The translations under genes were made by a program, and so were the position numbers. A stretch of DNA of 64,000 bases, taken from contig NZ_CP128187.1 in NCBI RefSeq assembly GCF_035207705.1, forward strand, positions 930,001 to 994,000. The letters run 5' to 3'. The notes beneath the pieces are model-generated. The model was not told where the DNA came from. It saw only the letters and a program-made list of their open reading frames with translations, and searched no databases. The DNA comes from Maribacter sp. BPC-D8 (GTDB taxonomy: Bacteria > Bacteroidota > Bacteroidia > Flavobacteriales > Flavobacteriaceae). Positions 52,606 to 62,549 of this stretch are shown piece by piece (position 1 is the first letter of the stretch; every line of letters starts with the position of its first letter).

Positions 52606-55035
52606 TTAACGCAATGTTGCTCCTAAATTACGTTCGTAAGTACTTTGTAATTTAGACATTATCTTTTCTATTTGCTTTTCGGTCAATGTGCTTTTATCAT
52701 CTTGCAAAGTAAAGCTCACTGCATACGATTTCTTGCCTTCTGGTAAATTTTCACCTTCATACACATCAAAAAGAGTCATGTCTTTTAAATATTTACGCTC
52801 TGTACCAAATGCAAGGTCATGTAATTCGCGGTAAGTAGCTTTATTATCTAACAGTAACGCAAAATCTCTTTTTACTTCTGGGTGCTTAGGTATTTCTTTA
52901 AAAGTGACAGGTGATGTCGTAATTTGTTTTAAAACAGCTCCCCAATCAAAATCAGCATATAATATATCTTGTTTTATATCAAAATGCTTTAGAATCGATT
53001 TTTTAATCAACCCGAAAGAAACCAATTCTTTTTTCTTGTTTGTAAATATTAAGCCTTCTGAGAATATTGTAGAAGTGGTAGGTTCACTTTTTAAATCAGA
53101 CAAACCAAGTCTTAATAATACCGACTTAACAATAGACTTTAATTCAAAAAAGTTGGTAGGTACAGCTTTTGTTGTCCAGCTATCTTGAACAGAGTCTCCT
53201 GTTAATAGAATACTCAGGTATTTTGGTTCAATTCGTTTATCACCTTTGGCGTAATATGTTTTGCCAAATTCAAACAATTTTAGATTACCTCTTCTTCGGT
53301 TAATATTATAACTAGCAGTTTCTAAAGCAGAGAACAACGAAGTTCTACGCAAAACAGAAAGATCACCACTTAATGGGTTAATAATTTCAATAGACCTGCG
53401 TTCTTCATCCTCATCTTCTAATAATGATGTGTAATCAGGATTCGTTAAGCTATTGGTTAAAATCTCATAGTAACCTTTTGCGACCAATGCATTACCAATG
53501 GTGTTTTGAATGGTATGGTCTGCAGTTGCTTCTGTAGTAGCAATTGATGCATTCAACTTTTGGCTAAAAGCAACATTGTTATAACCATAAACTCTTAATA
53601 TTTCTTCTATAACATCTACTTGGCGTTGTACATCAACACGGTAAGATGGTACTTCAAGACCCATCCCAGCTTCGGTAACATTCTTAACTTTAATGTCAAG
53701 AGATGCCAATATAGATTTAATAGTGTCTTGCGGAATTTCTTGACCTATAAGCTTGTTGATTTTTTCAAACGCTAGAAAAACTTCAAAATTAGGATGCTTT
53801 TTAGGGTAGAGGTCATAAACGTCAGAGGTAATTTCTCCGCCAGCAATTTCCTTTATTAATAATGCAGCACGTTTTAAACTGTATTCTACATTTTCAATAT
53901 CGATACCACGTTCAAATCTAAATGAAGCATCAGTATTTAAGCCATGCCTTTTGGCTGATTTTCTAATTGAAACCGGATTAAAGTATGCACTCTCTAAAAA
54001 TATAGATGTAGTTTCTTCTGTAACTCCTGAACCTAATCCGCCAAATACACCGGCTAAACACAAAGGTTTTTCGGCATCACAAATCATTAAGTCATCTTCA
54101 TGTAAAGTTCTCTCAACTCCGTCTAGGGTAGTGAATTTGGTGCCTTTCGGTAAAGTCTGAACCAAAATTTTATTACCTTTTATCTTATTGGCATCGAAAG
54201 CGTGTAACGGCTGCCCAAGTTCGTGTAGCACATAATTAGTAGCATCTACAACATTGTTCTTCGGTGTAAGACCTATAGACTTAAGTCTATTTTGAAGCCA
54301 GGTAGGCGAGGGCTGAACAATTAAATTGCTTAATGTAACACCACAGTAACGTGGAGCCAGTTCCGTTTTTAATACATCAACATCGATTTTAAGAGATCGG
54401 TCGTTAATATTGAAATGACTTGTAGAAGGGGTAATCAGTTCTTTAGTGATTTCCTTTTGTTTAAGTCCTGCTTTTAAATCTCTTGCTACACCAAAATGAC
54501 TCATGGCATCAGCACGGTTTGGTGTTAAGCCAATTTCAAAAACTTCATCCTCTTCAATGTCAAAAACTTCAGAACAAGGAGTTCCGACTTTTAGATTTTT
54601 ATCAAGTACCATTATGCCATCGTGACTGCTACCAAGACCTAATTCGTCTTCGGCACAAATCATCCCAAAGCTTTCTTCTCCTCTAATCTTCCCTTTCTTA
54701 ATGGTCCAAGCTTCACCTTCAGCGGTGTATAATGTTGTGCCAATTGTAGCTACAGGTACTTTTTGTCCGGCAGCTACGTTTTTAGCTCCACAAACAATTT
54801 GTACAGGTGCTTCTAAGCCAATATCAACCATAGTGACATTTAACTTATCGGCATTTGTATGCTTCTCGCAACTTAATACGTGACCTACAACAATACCTTT
54901 TAATCCGCCTTTAACAGATTCAAATTTCTCAACACCTTCGACCTCTAAACCTAAATCGGTTAAAAGTTCTCCGGTTTTTTGTGATTCCCAATCTATTTGT
55001 ATGAACTGTTTAAGCCAGTTATATGATATTTTCAT
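52606..55035 (-). CDS. pheT: Phenylalanine-tRNA ligase beta subunit
   Basis: PheT is the editing and tRNA-binding subunit of phenylalanyl-tRNA synthetase. The 809 residues show the N-terminal tRNA-binding EMAP/OB domain (KGIVVGHVLSCEKHTNADKL), B3/B4 editing region (APRYCGVTLSNLIV, VLHELGQPLHAFDANKI), B5 (DVQRQVDVIEEILRVYGYN) and the C-terminal ferredoxin-like anticodon-binding domain (HPEVKRDFALLLD, FTLQDDKSTLTEKQIEKIM). ATG at 55035. pheS is not in the window, which is normal in flavobacteria. Confidence 0.97.
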   Translation of the reverse strand: MKISYNWLKQFIQIDWESQKTGELLTDLGLEVEGVEKFESVKGGLKGIVVGHVLSCEKHTNADKLNVTMVDIGLEAPVQIVCGAKNVAAGQKVPVATIGTTLYTAEGEAWTIKKGKIRGEESFGMICAEDELGLGSSHDGIMVLDKNLKVGTPCSEVFDIEEDEVFEIGLTPNRADAMSHFGVARDLKAGLKQKEITKELITPSTSHFNINDRSLKIDVDVLKTELAPRYCGVTLSNLIVQPSPTWLQNRLKSIGLTPKNNVVDATNYVLHELGQPLHAFDANKIKGNKILVQTLPKGTKFTTLDGVERTLHEDDLMICDAEKPLCLAGVFGGLGSGVTEETTSIFLESAYFNPVSIRKSAKRHGLNTDASFRFERGIDIENVEYSLKRAALLIKEIAGGEITSDVYDLYPKKHPNFEVFLAFEKINKLIGQEIPQDTIKSILASLDIKVKNVTEAGMGLEVPSYRVDVQRQVDVIEEILRVYGYNNVAFSQKLNASIATTEATADHTIQNTIGNALVAKGYYEILTNSLTNPDYTSLLEDEDEERRSIEIINPLSGDLSVLRRTSLFSALETASYNINRRRGNLKLFEFGKTYYAKGDKRIEPKYLSILLTGDSVQDSWTTKAVPTNFFELKSIVKSVLLRLGLSDLKSEPTTSTIFSEGLIFTNKKKELVSFGLIKKSILKHFDIKQDILYADFDWGAVLKQITTSPVTFKEIPKHPEVKRDFALLLDNKATYRELHDLAFGTERKYLKDMTLFDVYEGENLPEGKKSYAVSFTLQDDKSTLTEKQIEKIMSKLQSTYERNLGATLR

Positions 55036-55162
55036 TCAAAAAATTTATAGGTAGCAAAGATAAAACAATGCCCTAATACATTCAATAAGCTATGAAGTCT
55101 TTATTTTAATTTTTAATTCTGCCATTTTAATTGTTTATTAGAAGTTAAATTAAAAATCAGGT

Positions 55163-56386
55163 ATGAGATATAGTATTGCAGTGCTATCCGTTTTAATGTT
55201 ATTGGTTGGGTGTAAGCAGAATACACCGAAAGTAAATTTGTCTGAGGGTATTTGGCTTGTGGAGCTAGATGTAATGGACAGCCAAGTGTTACCTTTTAAT
55301 TTAAAAGTCAATAAAAAGGACGATGGAAGTTATGCAATGCAAATTTTTAATGCGGAAGAAGTTATAGATGTAGATGAAATTGAAATTAAAGGTGATTCTA
55401 TAATTATGCAGACCCCTGTTTTCGAAGGTTATTTGGCGGGTACTTTTACCGAAAATAGAATACAAGGTCAGTTTATTAAAGAAAGTTTAGATAGAATAGT
55501 GCCATTCAATGCTGTATATGGCACTGAAGATAGATTTGAAACTAAAAATGAGCGTACTGATAATAATGTAACTGGTATTTGGGAAACCTATTTTAGTCCA
55601 GATTTAGAAGAAGAATACGTAGGTAAGGGTGTTTTCTTGCAAGAAGATGATAGGGTTACAGGTACTTTTAGAACAACAACAGGAGATTATAGATATTTAG
55701 ATGGCATACTCGATGGAGATTCTTTAAAATTATCTGCTTTTGATGGAGCTCATGCTTTCCTATTTAATGCAAAAGTTACCGATTCTAGTATGAATGGTGT
55801 TTTTTATTCTGGTAATCATTTTAAAGAACCTTTTGTTGCTACTAGAAATGATGCTTTCGAACTGCCAGACCCAGATTCTTTAACTTTTTTAAACGAAGGT
55901 TATGAAAAATTTGCCTTTTCTTTTCCAGATGTAAAAGGAAATATGATTTCTTTAAGCGATGAAAAATATCAAGGTAAAGTGGTCGTTGTTCAGTTAATGG
56001 GTACATGGTGTCCAAATTGTTTAGATGAAACTAAATTTTTGGTAGATTATCTAAAAGAAAATAAAGACATAGAAGTAATAGGTTTAGCTTTTGAATCGGC
56101 GAAAACTAAAGAAATAGCAATAAAAGGTATTGAACGACTAAAAGATAGAATAGGGGTGAGCTATCCTATTTTATTAGCGCAGTATGGTACTTATGATAAG
56201 CAAAAAGCACAAGAAAAATTACCGATGCTTAACCATGTGTTATCGTACCCGACCACCATATTTATTGATAAAAAGGGAAATGTTCGAAAAATACACACAG
56301 GATTTAACGGTCCTGCTACAGGTGAGAAATTTGTTGAATTCAAAAAGGATTTTACTGAATTGATGTCCGAATTGGTCAGTGAGTAA
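55163..56386 (+). CDS. TlpA-like thioredoxin-fold lipoprotein
   Basis: A 407-residue lipoprotein (MRYSIAVLSVLMLLVGC, Cys17). Residues about 25-240 form a beta-rich domain of repeated strands (VTGIWETYFSPDLEEEYVGK, TTTGDYRYLDGILDGDSL) seen in Bacteroidota TlpA-like proteins. From about 250 the redoxin domain follows, with the intact CxxC in QLMGTWCPNCLDETKF and the cis-Pro in SYPTTIFIDKKG. Likely a periplasmic or outer-membrane thiol oxidoreductase or cytochrome-c-biogenesis-type reductase. Its stop is one base from the convergent leuB stop. Confidence 0.88.
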   Translation: MRYSIAVLSVLMLLVGCKQNTPKVNLSEGIWLVELDVMDSQVLPFNLKVNKKDDGSYAMQIFNAEEVIDVDEIEIKGDSIIMQTPVFEGYLAGTFTENRIQGQFIKESLDRIVPFNAVYGTEDRFETKNERTDNNVTGIWETYFSPDLEEEYVGKGVFLQEDDRVTGTFRTTTGDYRYLDGILDGDSLKLSAFDGAHAFLFNAKVTDSSMNGVFYSGNHFKEPFVATRNDAFELPDPDSLTFLNEGYEKFAFSFPDVKGNMISLSDEKYQGKVVVVQLMGTWCPNCLDETKFLVDYLKENKDIEVIGLAFESAKTKEIAIKGIERLKDRIGVSYPILLAQYGTYDKQKAQEKLPMLNHVLSYPTTIFIDKKGNVRKIHTGFNGPATGEKFVEFKKDFTELMSELVSE

Positions 56387-56387
56387 T

Positions 56388-57506
56388 TTAGATAATAGTA
56401 GATTTTCCTAAGCCGATATTTTCATCGTTAATACTAAAATTACCGTCTAGTTCCATGATGTTGTCGGCAATAAAATCACCTACGTAGTTAGTACCATATT
56501 TAGAACTTCCTAAAATATCTGGAGTTACTATTTTCTTAGAAAATGATTTTAAAACTGCTGCTACAACGGCGTCAGATTCTTCATTCATTTTAAAATGTTG
56601 CAATAACATAGCCATACTTAAAATAGAAGCTACTGGGTTTGCAATGTTTTTACCTGCAGCATCTGGGTAAGAACCGTGAATAGGTTCGAACATAGCATGC
56701 TCAAGTCCGACAGAGGCTGATGGCAAAAGTCCTATTGAACCTGCAATGACGCTACCTTGGTCAGAGAGAATATCTCCGAACATATTATCGGTTAAAATAA
56801 CATCGAATTGAGCCGGATTTAAAACCATCTGTACGGCAGCATTGTCTATCAATTGATAGTTAAGCTCTACATCTGGGTAACTCTCGGATATTTGCGTTAC
56901 AACACGTCTCCATAATCGCGAAGTTTCAAGTACATTGGCTTTGTCTACCAAGGTTACTTTCTTTTTTCTGGAACGAGCAGATTTGAATGCTAAATGTGTA
57001 ATTCTACTAATTTCAGATTCACTGTATGAACATATATCTGTTGCAATATTTTTTTCCTCGTCAAAAGTTTTTTCACCATAGTAAATTCCTCCAGATAATT
57101 CTCTAAAGATTACTAAGTCCGTATCTTTTACTTGAGCTTTTGATAAAGGGGATTGCTTAACTAAAGAAGGAAATACTTTAACAGGTCTAATATTTGCAAA
57201 TAGACCTAATTTCTTTCGTAATTTCAATAGCCCTTGTTCTGGCCAAACTTTAGCTTTGGGGTTGTTGTCAAATTCGGGTAGACCCAAAGCACCAAATAAC
57301 GTAGCATCGGTACTTTTACAAAGTTTAAGAGTTTCTTTTGGTAATGGACTACCGGTTTGCTTAATCGCAGAGGCACCGATGAGTCCTTTTTGAAAGGTAA
57401 AACTATGACCAAAAGTTTCTTCAACAGAACGTAGGCACTTAATAGATTGTGCTACGACCTCAGGTCCAATTCCGTCTCCCTCTAAAATAGCAATGTTTAA
57501 ATGCAT
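56388..57506 (-). CDS. leuB: 3-isopropylmalate dehydrogenase
   Basis: LeuB oxidatively decarboxylates 3-isopropylmalate in leucine synthesis. The N-terminal IAILEGDGIGPEVVAQS, the substrate motif FRELSGGIYYGEKTFDE (with the Tyr and the Arg in IFRE) and DKANVLETSRLWRRVV are present, as are the metal-binding DNMFGDILSDQGSVIAGSIG and EPIHGSYPDAAGKNIANP. Length 372 is slightly longer than usual by an NINDENIGLGKSTII tail. It lies two bases after the leuA stop and is co-transcribed with it. Confidence 0.96.
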   Translation of the reverse strand: MHLNIAILEGDGIGPEVVAQSIKCLRSVEETFGHSFTFQKGLIGASAIKQTGSPLPKETLKLCKSTDATLFGALGLPEFDNNPKAKVWPEQGLLKLRKKLGLFANIRPVKVFPSLVKQSPLSKAQVKDTDLVIFRELSGGIYYGEKTFDEEKNIATDICSYSESEISRITHLAFKSARSRKKKVTLVDKANVLETSRLWRRVVTQISESYPDVELNYQLIDNAAVQMVLNPAQFDVILTDNMFGDILSDQGSVIAGSIGLLPSASVGLEHAMFEPIHGSYPDAAGKNIANPVASILSMAMLLQHFKMNEESDAVVAAVLKSFSKKIVTPDILGSSKYGTNYVGDFIADNIMELDGNFSINDENIGLGKSTII

Positions 57507-57508
57507 AA

Positions 57509-58681
57509 TTAGCTAATGCTTTGTAAATCAATATTTGAAGTCTCAATAATTTGATGAATATCATCATCTTTTACTTCTTTTCTAGTGTCGGCATACTTTA
57601 AAAACTCTTGATAAACATCATCTAGTTGAACTTTAGACAATTCGTAACCAACAATTTTAGCTCTGTAGGCAAGTGCGGCTCTACCACTTCTAGCGGTTAA
57701 AACAATAGAAGATTCATTGACGCCAACATCTGCAGGGTCAATAATTTCATACGTTTCTCTGTTTTTTATAACACCATCTTGATGAATACCAGAGCTATGT
57801 GCAAATGCGTTAGCACCAACAATAGCTTTATTTGGTTGTACCATCATACCCATTTTACTAGATACCATTAAACTGGTATCATAAAGTAATTTGCTGTTTA
57901 TGGTAGTGTCATAATTTAAATCTGGGTGTTGGCGTAATATCATTACAACTTCTTCTAAAGATGTGTTTCCTGCACGTTCACCAATACCATTAATAGTACA
58001 TTCAATTTGTCTTGCACCATTTATGACGCCAGAAATTGAATTTGCAGTAGCCAAACCTAAATCATTATGGCAGTGACACGATAGAATTGCTTTTTCTATG
58101 CCTTTTACATTTTCACGTAAGTACTTTATTTTAGCACCATATTCGTCTGGCAAGCAATAGCCAGTGGTATCTGGTATATTTAAAACGGTAGCACCTGCCT
58201 TTATAACCGCTTCACAAACACGAGCTAAAAACTCGTTATCTGTACGACCGGCATCTTCGGCGTAAAATTCAACATCTTCTACAAAAGTCTTTGCGTATTT
58301 AACCGCATCGATTGCACGCTCTATAATAGCATCTCTGTTAGAATTGAATTTAAATTTAATATGAGAGTCAGATGTACCAATACCAGTATGAATTCTTGGC
58401 ATTTTAGCATACTTAAGAGCTTGGGCGGCAACTTCAATATCGTTTTTGACCGCACGGGTCAATCCACAGACTGTAGCATTTTTAACGAGCTTGGCTATGG
58501 CTTCGACAGATTGAAAATCTCCCGGGCTAGAAACAGGAAAACCGGCTTCGATCACATTAACACCTAGTAAATCTAGGCGTTCAGCGATGACCAATTTTTG
58601 TTCCCGGTCTAATTTGCAGCCCGGTACTTGCTCTCCATCTCTTAAAGTAGTGTCAAATATTTGTACTATCTCTTTACTCAT
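57509..58681 (-). CDS. leuA: 2-isopropylmalate synthase
   Basis: LeuA condenses acetyl-CoA with 2-oxoisovalerate, the first step to leucine. [16 protein letters not shown] near the start holds the metal-binding Asp and Arg; [20 protein letters not shown] and [18 protein letters not shown] hold the His pair and glycine signature. The protein is 390 residues and lacks most of the C-terminal LeuA dimer regulatory domain (about 120 residues), as in many flavobacteria, so feedback control by leucine may be absent. leuC and leuD are not in the window. Divergent from the next gene. Confidence 0.95.
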   Translation of the reverse strand: MSKEIVQIFDTTLRDGEQVPGCKLDREQKLVIAERLDLLGVNVIEAGFPVSSPGDFQSVEAIAKLVKNATVCGLTRAVKNDIEVAAQALKYAKMPRIHTGIGTSDSHIKFKFNSNRDAIIERAIDAVKYAKTFVEDVEFYAEDAGRTDNEFLARVCEAVIKAGATVLNIPDTTGYCLPDEYGAKIKYLRENVKGIEKAILSCHCHNDLGLATANSISGVINGARQIECTINGIGERAGNTSLEEVVMILRQHPDLNYDTTINSKLLYDTSLMVSSKMGMMVQPNKAIVGANAFAHSSGIHQDGVIKNRETYEIIDPADVGVNESSIVLTARSGRAALAYRAKIVGYELSKVQLDDVYQEFLKYADTRKEVKDDDIHQIIETSNIDLQSIS

Positions 58682-58826
58682 TATATTTACGTAGTTTTAC
58701 TCGTCAAACGAATATATAACCTAAAATACAAGTTACTTTAATGTTGTTAACTTGTTTACAACGTTAAGCTAGTTTTTTAGGTATGTAAAGTACTGAATAA
58801 CAAATATTTAAACTCTTATTATTACG

Positions 58827-60371
58827 ATGACAAATGCGCATAAAGATGCTTTGTTCGTTTTGGTTAAGTCACTTTCTAAATCTGAAAAGCGTCAGTTTAA
58901 GCTTTATGTAGGTAGATTAGGTGTAAATACAGACGCCAAATTTTTGGCGCTCTTTAATCTATTAGATAAAATAAAGCAATACGACGAAAAGACCATTTTG
59001 GAAAGTGGTATTGTTAAGAAGGCACAACTTTCTAATCTAAAAGCACACTTATATAAACAGATTTTAGTGAGTCTAAGACTAAATCCTGTGAACCAAAATA
59101 TAAGGGTTCAGATACGTGAACAGCTAGATTTTGCTACAATATTATATCAAAAAGGACTTTACAAACAAAGTTTAAAAATTTTAGATAAGGTAAAGAGTAT
59201 TGCTATAGAGAACGAAGAGAAGAATATCGCTTATGAAATTGTAGAGCTTGAGAAGATAATTGAAACCCAGTACATTACAAGGAGTATACCTGATCGTGCT
59301 GATGAACTTGCTATACAGGCAAAAGAATTATCTGGGCATAATGTAATGACCAGTAAGCTGTCAAATCTTTCTTTACAGCTTTATGGAATGATGTTAAAAG
59401 TTGGGTATGTACGAAGTGATGAAGATTATCAAAAAGTAAAAACTTATTTTAATAATCACCTTCCTTTATATAATATAGAGGACTTAGGTTTTCGAGAAAA
59501 ATTATGGTTATATAAAGCCCATTTGTGGTATAGTTTTCTTACCCAAGATTTCTTGTCGTGTTTTAAATATGCTAGTAAATGGGTCGATCTATTCTATGAT
59601 CATAAAGACATGATTTATTTAAATCCTGTTTTCTTTTTAAAAGGGAATCACTATTTGCTAGAATCTCTTTTTTATGTACAATACAGTTCACAGTTTAAAG
59701 AAGTTTTAGAGCGTTTAGAAACGACTATTAAAGAAAAAAATTTTCCTGATAACGATAACATCAACTCTTTGGTATTTATGTATTTAAATGCCAATAAATT
59801 GAACTTGCATTTTCTAGAAGGTACCTTCGAAAAAGGGCTGTACTTGGTGAAGATTGTTGAATATGGTATTAATAAACATAGAGATCGTATAGATGTGCAC
59901 CATGTTATGGTACTCTATTATAAAATAGCCTGTTTGTATTTTGGTATTGGAGATAATAAAACCTGTATTCAATATCTTAAAAAAATCATTGATAATAAGA
60001 ATTTAAAAATGCGTGAAGACTTAATGTGTTTCGCACGTGTTTTAAGTTTAGTAGCTCATTACGAGGCGGGTATGGACTACCATTTGGAAGTTCAATTAAA
60101 AAGTACATATAAGTTTCTTTTAAAAATGGACGATATGCATGCTGTACAAAAAGAGATGATAAAGTTTCTTAGAAGTCTAGGTGGTATCTATCCTAATCAG
60201 CTAAAAGCAGAATTTCAGAAGTTATATAACGAACTTAAAAAGTATGAGGATCATCCGTATGAAAAGAGGGCTTTCTTGTATTTAGATATATTATCATGGT
60301 TAGAGAGTCATTTACAGAATAAACCAGTTTCTCAAATTATGAGAGAAAAAGCGCTGTCTAAAATACGCTAG
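58827..60371 (+). CDS. Helical-repeat cytoplasmic protein of unknown function
   Basis: A 514-residue soluble, all-helical protein with no signal peptide or membrane segment. The first 100 residues (LFVLVKSLSKSEKRQFKLYV, FLALFNLLDKIKQYDEKTIL, LKAHLYKQILVSLRLNP) are followed by many helix pairs reminiscent of TPR or SEL1-like repeats (ILYQKGLYKQSLKILDKVKS, YKIACLYFGIGDNKTCIQYL). I recall members widely kept in Bacteroidota, but no function. It is divergent from leuA (145 bases between starts) and followed after 15 bases by the EamA transporter, so the two may be co-transcribed. Confidence 0.75.
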   Translation: MTNAHKDALFVLVKSLSKSEKRQFKLYVGRLGVNTDAKFLALFNLLDKIKQYDEKTILESGIVKKAQLSNLKAHLYKQILVSLRLNPVNQNIRVQIREQLDFATILYQKGLYKQSLKILDKVKSIAIENEEKNIAYEIVELEKIIETQYITRSIPDRADELAIQAKELSGHNVMTSKLSNLSLQLYGMMLKVGYVRSDEDYQKVKTYFNNHLPLYNIEDLGFREKLWLYKAHLWYSFLTQDFLSCFKYASKWVDLFYDHKDMIYLNPVFFLKGNHYLLESLFYVQYSSQFKEVLERLETTIKEKNFPDNDNINSLVFMYLNANKLNLHFLEGTFEKGLYLVKIVEYGINKHRDRIDVHHVMVLYYKIACLYFGIGDNKTCIQYLKKIIDNKNLKMREDLMCFARVLSLVAHYEAGMDYHLEVQLKSTYKFLLKMDDMHAVQKEMIKFLRSLGGIYPNQLKAEFQKLYNELKKYEDHPYEKRAFLYLDILSWLESHLQNKPVSQIMREKALSKIR

Positions 60372-60386
60372 GTGTAATTGATGTAG

Positions 60387-61247
60387 ATGAAAAGTAATCA
60401 CCTTCAGCATTTATTAGAAATTAACCTTGCCATGCTCTTTGTAGCTACTTCTGGGGCATTAGGGCGTTATGTTCAGTTATCGGTTCCAGTTGCTATTGGT
60501 GCAAGGGCAATTTTAGCTTTTGTGGCTCTGTTTCTATATTGTAAATGGAAGGGTTTTAGTTTAAAAGTTGATAAAAAAGATATTCCAGTAATTTTGCTCA
60601 GTGGGGTGTTAATGGGAGTACATTGGGTTACCTATTTCTATGCTTTAAAGTTGTCTAATGTCGCTATTGGTATGCTTTCTATATTTACCTACCCAGTGAT
60701 TACAGCTTTCTTAGAACCTATTCTTTTAAAAACGAAGTTTGAGTTGATGCATTTGCTTCTTGCATTTTTGGTGCTTGCAGGTATGTACTTCTTGAGTCCT
60801 ACGTTAGATTTTGAGAATTCATATACCATAGCCATTGGTTTTGGGGTGTTTTCAGCTTTTGCATATGCACTAAGAAATATACTTTTGAAAAAGAAAGTGG
60901 CGAAATATAATGGGTCTATGCTAATGACTTATCAGACGGCAATTGTCGGAGTTATTTTATTCCCATTTTTATTTACTGTTTCAGCAGATACAATCATTAG
61001 TCAATGGGAAGTTCTTGTTGCGCTCGCCGTTTTAACTACAGCCATTGGTCACACGATGTTTTTAATGACATTCAAGCATTTCAATATTACGACAGTAAGT
61101 ATATTAAGTAGTGTACAGCCGGTTTATGGTATTATAATCGGAGCGCTTTTTTTGTCGGAAATACCAAAGGGAACTACTATTTTAGGAGGAATACTAATTT
61201 TAAGTTCCGTGGTAATAGAAAGCATCCGTTCTAAAAAACCAACTTAA
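60387..61247 (+). CDS. EamA/DMT-family transporter
   Basis: A 286-residue inner-membrane protein of the drug/metabolite transporter superfamily with about ten membrane helices in two EamA repeats. The first repeat ends with LKLSNVAIGMLSIFTYPVIT and the second with MTFKHFNITTVSILSSVQPV, the typical end-of-repeat pattern containing the conserved Pro. The C-terminus is basic and cytoplasmic (ESIRSKKPT). Such carriers export amino acids, nucleotides or other metabolites; the substrate is not predictable. Convergent with the DUF4252 gene. Confidence 0.9.
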   Translation: MKSNHLQHLLEINLAMLFVATSGALGRYVQLSVPVAIGARAILAFVALFLYCKWKGFSLKVDKKDIPVILLSGVLMGVHWVTYFYALKLSNVAIGMLSIFTYPVITAFLEPILLKTKFELMHLLLAFLVLAGMYFLSPTLDFENSYTIAIGFGVFSAFAYALRNILLKKKVAKYNGSMLMTYQTAIVGVILFPFLFTVSADTIISQWEVLVALAVLTTAIGHTMFLMTFKHFNITTVSILSSVQPVYGIIIGALFLSEIPKGTTILGGILILSSVVIESIRSKKPT

Positions 61248-61256
61248 AGATTCGTT

Positions 61257-61787
61257 TTAATTTTGAGAATTGATTCCTGGTGTACTAGCTCCAAACTGAC
61301 TGATTATATTATCTCCGAATTTAGTAAACTGTTCGTTTTTAGCCATCTCTCTAACTTTTGCAGGATCAAAATCACCATTGAAATATAAAAAGGAACCTGT
61401 TTGACTGTTGTTATTATAAATCAGAATTTCTTTGACTAGATTTCTCTTCTCTCTTACTGAAACTACATTACGTTTTAAATCATCATTCTTTCGAAAAACT
61501 TCAATAAATGAGTTTCCGGTAATACCGTTCATTTGTTGGTTCAAAAACTGAGTTTTACTCGCTGTAGCACTCGGAAACTGCATATACCGCAAATCTTTGG
61601 CATTACCGACCATAGCCTTCATCTCTGGCGAAATTTCGCTGATCATTGACAGCATAAATTTCGGTACTCGAACAGCGGTTACTTGGTTGTCATTTTTATG
61701 GGCATTATAAAAGGTGTCAATAGAGTTGTAGCTGCCGCACGAAGTAATTAATAGTAATACGCTTAGTGCGTAAATTTTCTTTAACAT
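61257..61787 (-). CDS. DUF4252 lipoprotein
   Basis: A 176-residue lipoprotein (SVLLLITSCGSY, Cys17) of the DUF4252 family common in Bacteroidota, usually found near sigma-factor or stress genes; no sigma factor lies here. The conserved pattern VTAVRVPKFMLSMISEISPE, AKDLRYMQFPSAT and KRNLVKEILIYNNN is visible, as is the C-terminal Met/Gly-poor FGDNIISQFGAS segment. Function unknown. It follows the pseudouridine synthase gene by 30 bases. Confidence 0.85.
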   Translation of the reverse strand: MLKKIYALSVLLLITSCGSYNSIDTFYNAHKNDNQVTAVRVPKFMLSMISEISPEMKAMVGNAKDLRYMQFPSATASKTQFLNQQMNGITGNSFIEVFRKNDDLKRNVVSVREKRNLVKEILIYNNNSQTGSFLYFNGDFDPAKVREMAKNEQFTKFGDNIISQFGASTPGINSQN

Positions 61788-61817
61788 GGTTATAGTGTTT
61801 CTCTAAAAGTAGTAAAA

Positions 61818-62516
61818 TTAAAGACACGCATTCCAAATAGGGTCATTTGGCGGAGGAGCAATAATTTCTAAAGGTTCTTTTTTTACCGGATGCATCAAAC
61901 GTAGTTTTCGTGCATGTAAATGTATACTTCCGTCAGCATTGCTTCTATCAAATCCGTATTTTAAATCTCCTTTAATAGGGCTTCCTATTGCAGTTAGTTG
62001 CGAGCGAATTTGATGATGGCGACCGGTTTCTAAATCAACTTCTAAAAGAAAATAACGGTCTAATTTTTTTAAGATTTTATACGTTAAAATGGCTTTTTTA
62101 CTGTCAGGAACCTCTTTAATATTGGCGTAAGATTTATTTTGTTTGGTGTTGCGCTTCATCCAATGTACTAATCTTTTCTCAGGCGCTTCAGGTTTGTTCT
62201 TTACTATTGCCCAATACGTTTTCTTAGCATCTTTTTCTGCAAACATTTTGTTCAGTCTAGGTAAAGCCTTAGAGGTTTTTGCAAATACTACGATACCCGA
62301 TGTTGGGCGATCTAGGCGGTGCACAACACCTAAGTAAACATTACCGGGTTTGTCGTACTTTTTCTTTATAAAAGCCTTAACGGTATCGCTCAATGGCTGA
62401 TCACCGGTTTTATCACCTTGCACAATATCACCAGGGCGTTTATTAATAACAATTAAGTGATTGTCTTCAAATAATACTTGAAGGTTATCTACTGTAGAGT
62501 GTTCTTTTCTTGACAA
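61818..62516 (-). CDS. RluA-family pseudouridine synthase
   Basis: A 232-residue pseudouridine synthase of the RluA group, without the N-terminal S4 domain. The catalytic Asp is in VVHRLDRPTSGIVVFAKT; DNHLIVINKRPGDIVQG at the start and LETGRHHQIRSQLTAIGSPI with RKLRLMHPVKKEPLEI complete the pattern. It modifies uridines of 23S rRNA or tRNA; the target is not clear. The start seems to be TTG at 62516. It follows lspA after 33 bases and is probably in one leftward operon with panB, lspA and the DUF4252 gene. Confidence 0.92.
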   Translation of the reverse strand: MSRKEHSTVDNLQVLFEDNHLIVINKRPGDIVQGDKTGDQPLSDTVKAFIKKKYDKPGNVYLGVVHRLDRPTSGIVVFAKTSKALPRLNKMFAEKDAKKTYWAIVKNKPEAPEKRLVHWMKRNTKQNKSYANIKEVPDSKKAILTYKILKKLDRYFLLEVDLETGRHHQIRSQLTAIGSPIKGDLKYGFDRSNADGSIHLHARKLRLMHPVKKEPLEIIAPPPNDPIWNACL

Positions 62517-62549
62517 AATGTAGTCTTAATTATTTGATTGTTGAACTTC

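Noticed and set aside
57224..57424. Second frame inside leuB on the same strand
   Set aside because: Out-of-frame shadow of leuB with no conserved pattern; leuB itself is intact.
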